DNA of 64,000 nucleotides from the NCBI GenBank assembly GCA_007922305.1, contig ML677335.1, forward strand, positions 21,201,933-21,265,932, given 5' to 3'. Made by a program: the position numbers and the translations under genes. The notes below the pieces were generated by a model. It worked only from the letters and a program-made list of their open reading frames with translations. It was not told the origin of the DNA and ran no database searches. This document shows positions 12,172-24,961 of this stretch, piece by piece; position 1 is the stretch's first letter, and every line of letters begins with the position of its first letter. This DNA is from Dermatemys mawii (taxonomy: Eukaryota > Chordata > Testudines > Dermatemydidae).

Positions 12172-13768
12172 TGCTAATTATTTGAAGACAACCTCATAAA
12201 GATAGGTTTATTTGAACATGTAGACTCAGGAAATTGAACATCAACTTAGACAAATTAATAATATAGCAATATTCCAGAAGTGCTCCTTAAATTTAAGGAA
12301 AATTAACCTGTTTAAAATTAAACAGATTTTCATTTAGTCTTAATTTCACTCACTGAAACAATAAATTAGCAAAGAAACTGGTCACATTAACAATAAACAA
12401 ATCATTTAGAGCAAAAAAAATATTTATAGTACAATTAGTAAATTTAACAATGGACTCAGTGTTGCAGAAGGTCGTTGGAGAATTTTGCCTAAAGACTGCA
12501 GGATCAGCACCTATAGGTTTGATTCTGTTCTTATTTATGCCAACGTAAATCTGGAGTAACACCACAAGTCAGTTCAGTGTGGTGCAGAACTGTTAAATGC
12601 ACTATAAGCAAGAGCAGAAAGAGCCCCTGTATGTTCTGGAATTTTAAATATAAAACATTGACCATACAAAAAAAAATGTGTAAATAATGTGTGTTTACTG
12701 GATATGGGAACTCTGAAGCAAAAAAATAACTGATGTACTCAGTGAATGCCAGTAATAGGAAAATACACAAATTACTAAGTTTGCTGGATCAAGTTCAACC
12801 CTTACACCCGAATGCACTAAGTAACGTAATGGGCCCATGTGTGCACGCACATGTTCAAAAGCAGAATATGGCCCATTGCACTGATAACTGGGTATGAGTC
12901 ATAAAATCTGTCCATTTCAGCATCGGGACAGGGAAACAGCAAATCTCTAAGGACGCAGCCCTACAAGGCATTGAAATTGCAAAGTCTCGGGATTTCTTTG
13001 CACTTTGCAGGATCGAGCCCTTAAAAGGCAGTAAAAAGCCAATATGCAAAGCAATATTGAATAATGAGAAGAAATCTCTATTATGGGAGTAATATGAGAG
13101 TCAGTGAACCTAAAACAATAATATGTGTTGAAGTGAAGATGTGTCATAGAACTTGAAGTCAGAAATCAGGAGCCTCTTGTGGACAGTTAAGAAACGGGGA
13201 GAATAAAGTAAACTGACCAGGTTTTGTGCCATTTAAGATATATACACCAAATAATCTTTTTAGGAAAAGCAAAGTAACTTGCAGCTAAATAGAAGATGAT
13301 TTGAAAGTAACCGTCCAGATGGAGAGAAGGGAAAGGGAGCCAAGTTTACAGAAGACATTTCCTTCTTTTTTATTTTCTCCTTTTCTAAAGTGACGCTTGT
13401 CAGCATGTATTTAGATTTTTAAAAATTTTTACTGAACCTGCTTCCTGTATTTTATAAATAGACAAAACTATATATGGTACAGCTGCATCTGCTTTTGGGA
13501 CTACTCACATCCTTAACCACATGCTCAAGTGCTTTGCTGGAAAAATGCCAGACTATTTAGCACCCTGCAGGATTGAGCCCTAGCAACTCCCATCTCATCC
13601 ATTGCTTAAACTGTGACTTTAACCTCCCACCCTTATGGAACAGTTCTTCAATAGACAATTATAATATTTCTATAGATTTTTTTCATGCATTTAAGAAGTT
13701 ATATCCCTGCTATGAATTTCTTTAAAAATCTAGAGAAAGAATTAGGCAATGAGATCATGTGGGTTTTT
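12172..13768. other. Non-coding DNA
   Basis: AT-rich. Short frames on the minus strand around 12350-13147 overlap one another in different frames and show no domain. No repeat recognised. Confidence 0.5.
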
Positions 13769-15930
13769 AGAATAAGAACAGCCTACTAAGTCAGACCAAA
13801 GGTACATCTAGCCCAGTATCCTGTCTTCTGACAGTGGCCAGTGCCAGGTGCCAGAGAGGGAATGAACAGAACAGGTAATCATCAAGTGATCCATCCCCTG
13901 TCGCTCATTCCCAACTTCTGGCAAACAGAGGCTAGGGACACCATTCCTGCCCATCCTGGCTAATAGCCATTGATAGACCTATCCTCCAGGAATTTATCTA
14001 GTTATCTTATAACCCCTGTCATGGTCTTGGCCCTCATAACATTCTCTGGCAAGGAGTTCCACAGGTTGACTGTGCATTGTGCAAAAGAATATTTCCTTTT
14101 GTTTGTTTTAAACCTGCTGCCTGTTAATTTCATTTCGTGACCCCTACTTCTTGTCTTATGAGAAGTAGTAAACAACACTTCCATATCTACTTTTTCTACA
14201 CCTCAATAATATCTATAGACCTCAATAATATCTCCCCTTAGCCATCTCTTTTCCAAGCTGAAAAGTCCCAGTCTTATTAATCTCTCCTAATATGGAAGCC
14301 GTTCCATATCCCTAATCCTTTTTGTTGCCCTTTTCTGAACCTTTTCGAATTTCTTTATCTTTTTTGAGATGGGGCAACTGCTTCTGCGCACATTATTCAA
14401 GATATTGGCATACCATACATTTATATGGATGCAACATGATATTTTCTTTATTATTATCTATCCCTTTAATTATTCCCAGCGTTCTGTTCGCTTTTTTGAC
14501 TGCTGCTGCAGATTGAGCGGATGTTTTCAGAGAACTATCCACAATGACTCCAACATCTCTCTCTTTAGTGGTAACAGCTAATTTATACCCCATCATTTTA
14601 TATGTATAGTTGGGATTATGCTTCCCAACAGTACTTTGCATTTATGAACATTAAATTTCATCTGCCATTTTGTTGCCCCATCACTCAGTTTTGAGAGATC
14701 CTTTCGTAGCTCTTTGTAGTCTGCCTGGGTCTTAACTATCTTTAGTAATTTTGTATCATCTGCATATTTTGCCACCTCACTGTTTATTCCTTTTTCCACA
14801 TCACTTATGAATATGTTGAATAGGACTGGTCCCAGAACAGACCCCGGGGGACACCACTATTTACTTCTCCCTATTCTGAAAACTGACCATTTATACCTAC
14901 CCTTTTTTTCCTATCTTTTAGCCAGTTACCATTCCATGAGGGTACTTTCCCTCTTATCCCATAGCAGCTTACTTCGTGTAAGAGCCTTCGGTGAAGAACC
15001 TTGTCAAAAGCTTTCTGAAAATCTAAGTATCCACTGGATCTCCTTTGTCCACATGCTTGTTGACCCCCCTCAAAGAATTCTAGTAGATTGGTGAGGCATG
15101 ATTTCCCTTACTAAAACCATGTTGACGTTTCCTCAACAAATTATGTTCATCTATGTATCTGACAATATTTTCTTTATTATAGTTTCAACTAGTTTGCCCG
15201 GTACTGAAGTCAGGCTTATGGACCTGTAATTGCCGGAATCTCCTTTGGAGCCCTTTTTAAAAATTGGCGTCACATTATCTACCCTCCAGTCATCTAGTAC
15301 AGTAGCTCATTTAAATGATAGGTTACAGACTACAGTTAGTAGTTCTGCAATTTCACATCTGAGTTCCTTCAGAACTCTTGGGTGAATGCCATCGGGTCCT
15401 GATGGCTTATTGCTGTTTAATTTATCAATATGTTCCAAAACCTCCTCTAATGAGATCTTAGTCTGGGACAGTTCCTCATATCTATCACCTAAAAAGAATG
15501 GCTCAGGTTTGGGAATCTCTCTCACATCCTCATCTCTAAAGACTGATGCAAAGAATTCATTTAGTTTCTCCATAATGTCCTTATCATCCTTGAGTGCTCC
15601 GTTAGCACCTCAATCATTTAAGGGCCCCACTGGTTATTTAGCAGGCTTTCTGTTTGTGATGTACATTTTAAAAATTGCTATTACTTTCTGAGTCTTTGGC
15701 TAACTATTCCTCAAATTCTTTTTTGGCCTTCCTAATTTCATTTTTACACTTCATTTGCCAGTGTTTATGCTATTTTCCTCACTAGGATTTAACTTCCACT
15801 TTTTAAAGGATGCCTTTTTGCCACTCACTGCTTCTTTTACTTTGCTGTTTAGCCACAGAGGCTCTGTTTTGGTTCTCTTACTATGTTTTTTATTTGGGGT
15901 ATACATTTAAGTTGAACCTCTATTATAGCT
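13769..15930 (-). mobile_element. CR1 LINE, 5'-truncated, decayed ORF2
   Basis: This is the longest LINE piece in the window. The 3' end is on the left: the AGAATAAGAAC tail at 13769, then the conserved 3' UTR text (TCAGACCAAAGGTACATCTA near 13791). ORF2 remnants read right to left. An N-K-P-S-G-P-D-G-I-H-P block lies at about 15360-15411, ahead of the reverse transcriptase core. The catalytic Y-A-D-D-T-K-L-L motif lies at about 14743-14766. The C-terminal W-N-S-L-P segment lies near 14045-14065. At least four frame breaks or stops separate these. The right end stops near 15930, so the endonuclease and ORF1 are missing, the usual outcome of incomplete target-primed reverse transcription. A 19-bp unit is tandemly duplicated at 14200-14237. 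The element cannot move by itself. Confidence 0.9.
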
Positions 15931-15960
15931 CAAATATTCCTATAGAATATTCCTATAGAC

Positions 15961-16089
15961 CAGTGTGTCCAATAGAAATTCAATGCTAGCCACACTTATA
16001 CTATATTATAAAAAAGCCACATGCATTAGCCACAGTTCAATAGCCTATTAGCCACAGGTGGCTAGTGGCAAATGTATTGGACACTGCTG
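15961..16089. mobile_element. hAT miniature element (MER5/Charlie-like)
   Basis: The element starts CAGTGTGTCCAATAG and ends TATTGGACACTGCTG, giving imperfect terminal inverted repeats with hAT-type CAG ends. It is flanked by near-identical 8-bp repeats CTATAGAC (15953-15960) and TTATAGAC (16090-16097), the target-site size of hAT elements. The interior has repeated TAGCCACA units, including GCCACAGGTGGC. This resembles the mammalian MER5 group as I recall it. At 129 bp it has no coding capacity. Confidence 0.85.
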
Positions 16090-16205
16090 TTATAGACCAT
16101 TGTTAAATATCTATTAGAATCTTATTGATTCAATAAGGCTTTTCCAAAACACTGAGCCTCATGTTTTACTATCTATAAATTAAGACTAATAATAGGCTAG
16201 TTGTA

Positions 16206-16295
16206 GATTCATAGATTTTTAGATCACAAGGGCACATTGTGAACACCTGGTCTGACTTCCTGCATAACAAAGGTTATCGAATTTCACCAAGTAAT
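16206..16295 (-). mobile_element. CR1 3' tail
   Basis: GATTCATAGATT at 16206 carries the 8-bp CR1 terminal unit on the minus strand. It is followed by GGTCTGACTTCCTGCATAAC, the same 3' end found at 52150-52170 (AGTCTGACCTCCTGCACAAC). Only about 90 bp of the 3' end was copied. Confidence 0.75.
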
Positions 16296-16312
16296 AGTGA
16301 GAATGTCAATGT

Positions 16313-17468
16313 TGTGAAAATCATTTAATTAACTGTGTTTTAATGAAAGTGATTTCTTTGGCTACAAAAAACATACCTCACTAGTGAGGAATGTATTGTA
16401 GAGGCAATATATAATTGCCATCTTCTGTTTACCCATATTCCTTCTCCTCTTTTCAGAAAATTGGCATTATTGATAAAAACTTGGCAGTACAGATCATCCT
16501 GGGTGACAGGGAGAGGTACGGTTTTGTGCAGTTTTATAAGTTAGGCAAGCTTTTTCCTCCTCATCTTTAAGATGCTTCTGTAGTTTATAGGACTGTTAAG
16601 TTGTATGGGGTATGATTTAATGAGTGAATATGATATGAATAAATATGAGCAATCACCTTTTTGTGGCTTTTTTCTTTATGTCTGCTTAAACTGCAGCATT
16701 TTCCTGTTCTAGTCCTTTTTTCACTTTCTTTGAAAATTAAATGAGTTGCAGAGTCTCAATGAGTGCTAACACCTGGAAATTAGCTAGGGTTGCAATGACA
16801 ATTAGCTAGGAAAAGCAGGAACTAATTATCTTTATATGATCCTAAAAAAACAGATGAGGCTTGGTGAGGAAAGCAGAGCCTGGGCCAATCAGGACAGGGG
16901 AAAGACTAGATAAAAAATAACTTTACTGAGTTTGTAACAGGTGGGTGGTTGTGTGTGCTGGTAAGGTTGAAGACTGTGAATAGAAATCACTATTTTAAGA
17001 ACTAAAGCTAGAATACTGGGATGGGGAAGTTCAGAGCATATACTACAACTGTTATGCAGTCAAGTCAAGTACTGAAAGCTTTATGCATTCTGAGTCTGGA
17101 TGGTTACAAAGTTGTGTGCTGGGAATATTGCATACTAAAACCCTAGCTGTGAAACCTGAATATCTGGAGGGAGGAGGAGGTATTTGTTTGTTTAATTCTT
17201 TGGGCATGTCCTTTCGCAGTTCAGGGAAGGATGAATACATTTTTGTGTTTACTGGTCAAGAAAGTAAGCATCTGTCTCTCTTATTTTACGTAGACCTATT
17301 GCTCAAGACATTAAGGAAGTTGGGTTGTGACCAACTTGGGAGGAGGCTTGAACCAGTTATGTTGTGCATTGTTAAGAGGAACCGCTAGATATTGAACCCA
17401 GCCCTTTTTGCTGCTGACTCCACCTGACAGAAGGGTGAAGGTTTGCTCCATCTGACAGAAAGGTTACA
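16313..17468 (+). mobile_element. Possible LTR, plus orientation
   Basis: A stretch beginning TGTGAAAATC and ending GGTTACA is flanked by the perfect 5-bp repeat AATGT at 16308-16312 and 17469-17473. It contains a CCAAT box at 16885-16889 and an A/T-rich TATA-like AGATAAAAA at 16908-16916. Near its end CTGACAGAAGGGT and CTGACAGAAAGGT repeat at about 17424 and 17451. With many TG starts available, a 5-bp match can arise by chance, so this is tentative. A 101-codon frame at 17083-17388 has no domain. Confidence 0.4.
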
Positions 17469-18740
17469 AATGTATAAATCCCAGTACATAAAAGAGATAA
17501 ACCTTTATACTCTAGAGTAATCATGACAGGATAAAGTTGAAAAATGAAGCTTAGAGTGGAGTTTTAAAAAAAAAAAAGAATTCCTTTTTTTAAAAAAAGA
17601 AGATACTCTGAAAAATGTCTTTAGAATTGAATAGTCCTTCCTAAGCATGGAAGGAAATTGCCTGAAGGAGTTGAAGGAAGTATGAAAATTAACAAATTAG
17701 ACCTGATCAAAAGCTTTCACAGCATGGTACCAAAGTTTTGAAGAACATCCTTATCAGATCTTTCCCTCAGAACTCTTTAAAAATAGATGGTAAAAAGCAA
17801 GCTTGTGAATATTCATATATTCAGGAACAAACTGACATCTGAGAAATGACTATGCCTGTAAAGGTGTTACATTGTATTCAGTACATGAGCATCAGCACCC
17901 TGATTACCTTCCTTGCTTCAGCGCCTGTAAGAGGGTCCTTTGCTGTAAAAATTATTTGCCTAAGTGAAACTATGAGCTTTTTTGTAGTTCTTTGAGCTAT
18001 GAACAAGAGAAGGTCTGGGAAGGAAATACCGTTTTTCTTACACAGTTGCAATGTGTGTGGCTTTTCACCAAAGCTCCATATTTCTGATAAGGTTCAAAAG
18101 CTGAAGCTTCACATTTTAGAAAGAAATTTATCTAAGTCGCATTGTCTTAAAAGCAAGAGCTATTTTTAATCTTGTAAAAAGTCACAAAAGTTCTAGGTTC
18201 TTTCATTTTATCCTGTATAAGATATAACACATGGTAATTGTGATTTTTTTAATGGTTTGGGGCATCTGAAGATAAAGAAGAAAAAAAATGGGTTTCTTAG
18301 CCTTGTGAAAGTGGTAGTTAGGGCATAGTTACACTTCCAGGTTGCTCCCCTGCAGTGCACTGATTTCTGCGAACCTTTTGGAAAGCAATGCCAATGGGAA
18401 TCATACATGGAGCTCTTGCAGAACCAAATAGACAGTTCAAGGTCACAAAAATGCCACCATTTCAGTTCCTTTCTCTCCATGACCAGCTGCAGGTATAGGG
18501 ACCTTTTTTCTGTTTGTTTGTGGGGTAGGGAGTTTGTAGGTTTCATCTGAAACTCCCTTAATTTCTAATGTTAAACTGAATTACTGTTATTTAGTTTGCA
18601 TTAGATAGTTTGCATAGTTTCAAATTCAATTCTAGGACCTGGGTCTTTGGACTGTTTGATCATAGCTAGCTGGGTCTCCAAGGACTTGGATAATCAAGGC
18701 CAGTTTAAGTGATGTGCAGAATTCCCCACATATTATCACT
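17469..18740. other. Non-coding DNA with A/T homopolymer palindrome
   Basis: At 17563-17600 a run of A, the sequence GAATTC, a run of T and another run of A form a self-complementary A/T tract. Otherwise no repeat or gene is recognised. A 112-codon minus-strand frame at 18208-18546 has no domain. Confidence 0.5.
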
Positions 18741-19651
18741 GTTTATTCTCTCTTGGAGGATAGTCTATTCTGAGTATCGTGGTCAGACAACAGAGGCCAC
18801 AACAGCTTGAGCCTTCACCAGTAGACAGCAGACTCTCCAAAGCTTCCTCACCAAGGAGACATTATGAGCCCAGTGTATGGATCAGGCATTAGACCAGCCT
18901 TCTGCTCTTTTGTCTGAAGGGACCGAGCAGCCTGCCTTCACTTTCAGAGCTGGGAAAGACAGGGACAACTCTGACACACAAAATATTGGAGTCAAAGAGA
19001 TCAGTGTCCAGGGCTGTTTTGCCTAAGTCTTCTACAGGCATCCAGACCTCTTTTCAGAGCTGGGGTTTGGTGCCAATATTATCAAAGCTGTGACAGATTT
19101 TGGCTATTATTGTCCTTTGTTGCCAGAAGCTCCCTGGGAACCTAAGAAACCTGCTACTAAGTAGGCATCAACTGGGTAGTCAATGCTGGAAGCTAAGAAC
19201 TCCATGCCCAACATGAAGGGTCCAGGGTCCTCTTTGGAACCATATCTCAAGCAAGCCCTTGTTTTGAGGATGTTTTGTTGCTGCCTTTGGCTGCTTTCTA
19301 GCATAAGGGCAAGAAAGATGTGCTGAAGGGTCTTTGGTGTTGCAGTTCTTATCACCATCTCAGAGAGGAACAAACATCATAATGAATCCAGGGACTGGCT
19401 TTGCCAGTGATACCAATTCTGAGGGCTCCTGGTTCATCCCACTTCAACTGCCGATGAAGGAGAACATCAGCACCATCACCACAGTACATGAATGTGCCCT
19501 TGAGTGGGAAAGATGACTGGTTCTTAGGGACACCAGCAAATCTATTTACATAAAGGACAGTTACCTCCATTCTACATCTAAGGCATTGCCGCCCCTCCTC
19601 CCTGCCAGCAACTGTTGTCTTTCCACTAACCGTTATGCATGCCCTTCCCAT
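18741..19651 (-). other. Unrecognised stretch, possible retrocopy
   Basis: This is richer in GC and codon-like text than its surroundings. On the minus strand two frames of 99 and 88 codons abut (19651-19352, then 19373-19107), overlapping by 22 bp as a single frameshift would produce. A plus-to-minus AATAAA polyadenylation signal lies at 18742-18747, downstream in the same direction. I do not recognise the protein; residues such as W-D-E-P-G-A-L-R-I-G-I-T near 19425-19460 look protein-like but match no family I can name. It could be a decayed processed pseudogene, a fragment of an unlisted repeat, or chance. Confidence 0.2.
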
Positions 19652-21139
19652 TTGGGGCTTTCAGTACGTGGAGTGGAAAGCAGCATTAAGATAATACCAT
19701 AGGGCCAGGACTAATGTAAACTGCAAATTATCCACAGCTCTGAGAATGAATGACAGCATATCTCCCAGCTTGCCCTTCCCCTTCCTGCCAGAGTTCAAAC
19801 CTTGTCATGTATCTGCACAGGGGCTTCCATAGGATTCCATGCTTCCAAACCATTGCCCCCTAGCAAACAACCCTACCCCATTTCAGCCCTTTATGTTCCC
19901 TTCACTAGGGCGTGTGAAGGGGAAAGCCCACTCACTATGTGTTAAATACTAAACATAGAACTCATAGTGGCAAAGCTCTGATTTACCCTTAACTGAAAGT
20001 TATTGTTGTCACTCTTTTTTTCATGTTAATTTAGATTGAGTTGCATGGCATATATCAGAGATGTCTTTGGCCACAGATGTCTTTGGAATCAATTCAATCC
20101 TACTAAAATCAATGGGACTTGGTGTATTACCACTGAAACATATTCCTAATGCACAGTGCTTATTGAAAAGCGGTGAGACAAATAGCTTCTGTACAAACAC
20201 AGTAGATATTTTTTTGAATCTTATAAACTAAACCATTTGAATATCATATTATGTCAAATAAATTTCACATTGAGAGCAGACCAGACCCTGAAACCAGTAA
20301 AAATACTGTAAAGTAAGTCCCCAGGGCTGAAATTTGTATGCCAACTATCAGCCTGCACAAATTTTCACCACTATAAATCCTGTAGAAAGGTGGGCTTTAA
20401 TGAGAACATTGACAGTACTTTATCTGCAGCAAAGCCATAATTATAAAGGACTTGAAATGCCCATTGGAACAGTAATTCGTAAAGGAGAGTATTTTTAACA
20501 TCTTAAATGGGAAAAACTTGATTTCTTTATGTCTAAAATAAGACAGAAAAGAAATATTGCCATAGTTCAAATGCAACAAAACTTTTTAACTGGCAATGAT
20601 CTTATCTCAAATGCCCCAAAGCCCCTGAAAGCTAATACCAGAAATTATATTTTTTTATCATTCCTTACAAAATGTGAGGCTATTTTCACCTTAAATTTTA
20701 GTGCTACACTGTGGCAGGAGTGAAATAAAGATTATTCCAATTTTAAAACCAATTAAAGATCAGTCATTCCACTGATGACTCCTCAATTGTGCTCAATCTA
20801 ACTGGCCATTGTGCTCAGCAGTCTACTGGCCATTAGATTGACTAGAGCTACGACAGATTGGTAACTAAGACCATCTGCAGGACATGTGTGTGTGTGTGAT
20901 TGAATGCATATGTTAACTGTTGTATTTTCAATAAACGTGGCATATTGCCTTTTCCCCTGAAAAGATCCCCTGTGTGCTTTTTAGAAGCATAACAAGGGAG
21001 GGAAATATCGTGATCTGCCTTTTCCTGTTTCTCTTAACTGCTTGCCTTTCTTCTCCCGCCCAGATGCTTTTACTTTTTATTCTCACTATACTCTAATATA
21101 TTACTCCTTTACCCTAACTGTTTCCCTTCCCTAGGTTCT
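19652..21139. other. Non-coding DNA
   Basis: No gene recognised. A short (TG)n run lies at about 20885-20898. The motif AATCAATGGGA near 20107 is a weak relative of the palindromic repeat at 7031. Confidence 0.5.
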
Positions 21140-22838
21140 CTGGGTAAAAAAAACCCATGGGAAGGCCAAAAAACTACAGAAGAAACAGTAAGTCACCAAG
21201 ACCAGATGGTATTCACCCAAGAGTTCTAAGGAACTCAAATATGAAATTACAGAACTACTAACTGTGGTATGTAACCTATCACTTAAACCAGCTTCTGTAC
21301 CAGTTGACTGGAGAATAGGTAATGTGGTGCCAATTTTTTAAAAAGGCTCCAGAGGCGATCCTGGCAATTACAGACCCATAAATCTAACTTCAGTATTGGG
21401 CAAACTGGTTGAAACTATAATAAAAACCAATATTGTCAGACATACAGATGAACATATTTTGTTGAGGACGAGTCAACATGATTTTAGTAAAGGAAATCAT
21501 GCCTCACTAATCTACTAGAATTCTTTGAGGAGGTCAACAAGCATGTGGATCAAGATGATCCAGTGGATACAGTATACCTGGACTTTCAGAAAGCCTTTGA
21601 CAAGGTCCCTTACCAAAGACTCTTAACCAAAGTAAGCAGTCATGGGATAAGAGGGAAGGTCCTCTCATGGATCAGTAAATGATTAAAAGAGAGTGAAAAA
21701 AGTATCAGGGTCTGTATTCATAATGGAAAGAAATAAACAGCAGGGTTCCCCAGGGATCTATAGTGGACAAGTGCTGTTCAACATATTCATAAATTATCTG
21801 GTTAAAGGGGCAAACAGTGAGGTAGCAAAGTTTGCAGATGATACAAAATTGCTCAAGATAGTTAAGTCCAAAGCAGACTGAGAAGAGTTACAGAAGGATC
21901 TCACAAAGCTGGGTGACTGGGCAAGAAAATGGCAAATGAAATTCAATGTTGATAAATGCAAAGTAAGCACATTGGAAAACATAATCCCAACTATCCATAC
22001 AAAATGATGGGGTCTAAATTATCTCTTATCACTCAAGAGAGATATCTGAAGTCATTGTGAATAGTTCTCTGAAAATATTTGCACAATGTGCAATGGCAGC
22101 CAAAAAAAGTTAACAGAATGTTAGGAACCATTTAGAAAGGAATAGATAAGACAGAAAATATCACAATGCCACTATATAAGTCCATGATACTGCACACACC
22201 TTGAATAATGCATGTAGTTCTCATCACTCCATCTCAAAAAAAAAGATATCTTGAACTGAAAAAGGCACAGAAAAAGGGAACAAATATGATTGGGATATGG
22301 AATAGCTTCTATATGAGGTGAGATTAATAAGACTGGAACTGTTCAGCTTGGAAAAGAGATAATTAAGGGGGATATGAAAGAGGCCTATAAAATCATGAAT
22401 AGTATGGTGAATGTGAATAAGAAAGTGTTACCTAACACGAAGACCAGGAGTCACCCACTGAAATTAATAGGCAGCAAGGTTAAAACAAACAAAAGTATTT
22501 CTTCACACAACGCATTGTCAATATACGGAACTCATTGCCAGGTGATGTTGTGAAGTCCAAAACTATAATTGGGTTAAAAAAATAATTAGATACATTCATG
22601 GAAAGTAGGTCCATGAATGGCTATTTGCCAAGATGGTCAGGAATGTAACACCATGCTCTGGGTGTCCCAGGGCCTTTGGCTGCCAGATGCTGGTACTGAC
22701 AACTGGATCACTTGATTATTGTCCTGTTTTCTTCATTTTCTCTGAAGTACCTGACATTGACCACTCTCACAAGATAGCATACAGGGCTAGACAAACCATT
22801 GGTCAGACCCAGTATGGCCATTTTAATGTTCTTATGTA
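21140..22838 (+). mobile_element. CR1 LINE, 5'-truncated, decayed ORF2
   Basis: The plus strand carries CR1 ORF2 pieces in order. P-D-G-I-H-P-R-V-L lies near 21205-21230. A Y-L-D-F-Q-K-A-F-D-K-V-P stretch encoded near 21575-21610 contains the first catalytic aspartate region. A Q-G-S-P..L-F-N-I-F-I-N block lies near 21738-21800, and F-A-D-D-T-K-L-L at 21831-21854 is the active-site box. The 3' UTR follows, ending CAGTATGGCC...TTCTTATG at 22838 with the CR1 8-bp tail unit. Stops and frameshifts are frequent, including a TGA straight after K-S-K-A-D at 21879. The start is truncated within the region before the reverse transcriptase core. Confidence 0.9.
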
Positions 22839-24564
22839 GGACTCCATGGTTTTGAGGCTATAAGTTTTCTACCACATTATCCCCTCTCAGGATAAGCGGT
22901 GTTTGGCTGTGGAGAAGGCCGCATTACCGAAATGCTGTAGTGTCTCAAGATGGGCAAGAAATTCCTGCTAATTTCAGAACAATGAGAGAGGGCTGGGTAT
23001 TTGCACCACAGAGAGTTGCTAGTACTCACAGTGCCTCACAATGCCCCATGGAGCATGTCTCCATCAGTTGCTGCTAATGCCTCCCTATCTACTACTAGCT
23101 CAAAAAGCCTTCTGAAGGGATTTGAAGGTACATTTGGAACCCATTGAATTTAATGATAATATATTCCTCTACTGCCACCTACTGTTTCCATGGCAGTAAC
23201 TTTCACCCATGACAGAGTAGCTGATCAGAGGAATTCTTTCTAACCCTCAATTCTTTGAAAATCCTGAGGGCCTCCTTACTGTAAAGTAGCATTTGTTCCT
23301 ACTCTGTTCTCCAGCAACAATAGAAACATCTGGCACATCTCATTCCTTTGGATCAAGAAGTGGACAACATAAGCCACTACTCAAAATAATACCCATAGAA
23401 GATCATTAGATTTGCTTATTTACTCTTCATTACTGAAAATCTGTAGGGAGTTATGCGCAGTTATCTATAGAAGTCAGTTTATGACTATTCTTTTTTGTTT
23501 TAATTACTGTGACTGACTACATCAGTAATAATTCTAAGCACTTTGCATTTTCAAATCATTTTACAAATATTAAATATCTAATTAGTATTATTAATAAAAT
23601 GTATGATCTGCTTTCCACTTCTGCTAATGAATAAGTACATCAATTTTGCATTATTTAAGAAATGTACATAAATTACATCTCCTGCTGTATGCCCTGATTT
23701 AAATTATAGCTGTAGGGTGTATTGAATACCCCAGCCTAATCTTCTCTTTACAAAGGCACTGCTAACATCAGGATACAAAAATACTGTATCAGCATCTTGA
23801 CTTCAGTTTAGACTTGTTCTCTTTTAAAAAGGTATCACTATGAAATATACAGTACAAACATAAGGTAAAATTATGGGAGTATTTCGACCCAGAGGCCCTT
23901 TTTTGTTCACAAAAAATAGAACATTTGTTTGGCTTAAGAGACTAAGGAATTCAATCTTTTATATTTCAATACATTTTTAGGAAATGACTTTCTTAATTTT
24001 ATGAACTTCTAACCACTGCATATCATGAAGAGCACTTCAAAGTCACTAAAACCAAAATAAGACAGAAAAAAATTATCTGTATTAAATTAGGATGGGTTAA
24101 GCCATTGATGCTTTGGTTTAAAGAACAAGTACTGTGTCAGCTTCCCTTTTAAACTAGAAATATTCAGTTTATATGAATATTACTTATTCTATTATCTAGT
24201 TGGTCAGGTGAATGAATTATTAATTTTCATTCTTTGAAATACGAAGTTCCCCTATTAGCTCTCAAATACAGGATAGGCTGATCCTGCAAATCTTTTAGGT
24301 ATTATTAATTTATTATTAATTATTATTATACACACAGTTCTACTAACATAAAGGACTGCTTGCATACATAAGTTATGATAGTGTCCAGTCCTGCTAAGTA
24401 AAATAACTCAATATGAATGAACTAGTTTTAATATGTGCAACCATTGACTTAAATTCAAACCAAGCTCAGTTTTTGAGGCTCAGAAGATATGTTTATCTTT
24501 TATTTTATTTTAAAACATGCTTAAAGTTATACATGCATATAAGTGCTTTGCCGGATTGATGCCA
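22839..24564. other. Non-coding DNA
   Basis: AT-rich sequence including TATTATTAATTATTATTAT near 24308-24330. No gene or repeat family recognised. Confidence 0.5.
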
Positions 24565-24961
24565 GAGTGATCAGAACTTAAATCAAGATTTAAAGGACCC
24601 GGGAGTCCAGCTGCAATAGTAGCAGCTGGGACCCTGAGCCCTTTAAATCACCTCTGGGATTCACCACCCTCCACCTGCAATGGAGCCCCAGGCACTTTAA
24701 ATCATTGATGGAGCCCGGGGGCTCCCAGCTGCCACCACTACCCTAGGGCCCCGGGCTCTGGCAGAGCTTTAAAGGGCTTTGAAGAGCCCAGGGCTCCAGC
24801 AGTGGGGCTCTGGCGGCAATTTAAAGGGCCCAGGGCTCCAGCCGCTGCTGGGAGCTCCAGGCCTTTAAATTGCTGCCTGAGGAAGCCGGTCCGCCCTGAT
24901 ATGCCACACTGGCTCTTGCCGGTATGCTGTACCAGGACGTACCGGCTTACTTGCACCTCTG
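24565..24961 (-). mobile_element. GC-rich hAT-like non-autonomous element
   Basis: The right end, read on the minus strand, starts CAGAGGTGCAAGTAAGCCGG, an end I recall for a turtle DNA transposon. The body is GC-rich with repeated TTTAAAGGGCCCAGG-like and GGGCTCCAG-like units (24765-24870), in sharp contrast with the flanks. I could not find a matching left inverted repeat or 8-bp duplication, so the left limit is approximate. A 72-codon minus frame inside is a by-product of the repeated units. Confidence 0.6.

Noticed and set aside
20885..20898. (TG)n run as a CRISPR or regulatory repeat
   Set aside because: It is a short simple dinucleotide run; no spaced direct repeats exist in the window.
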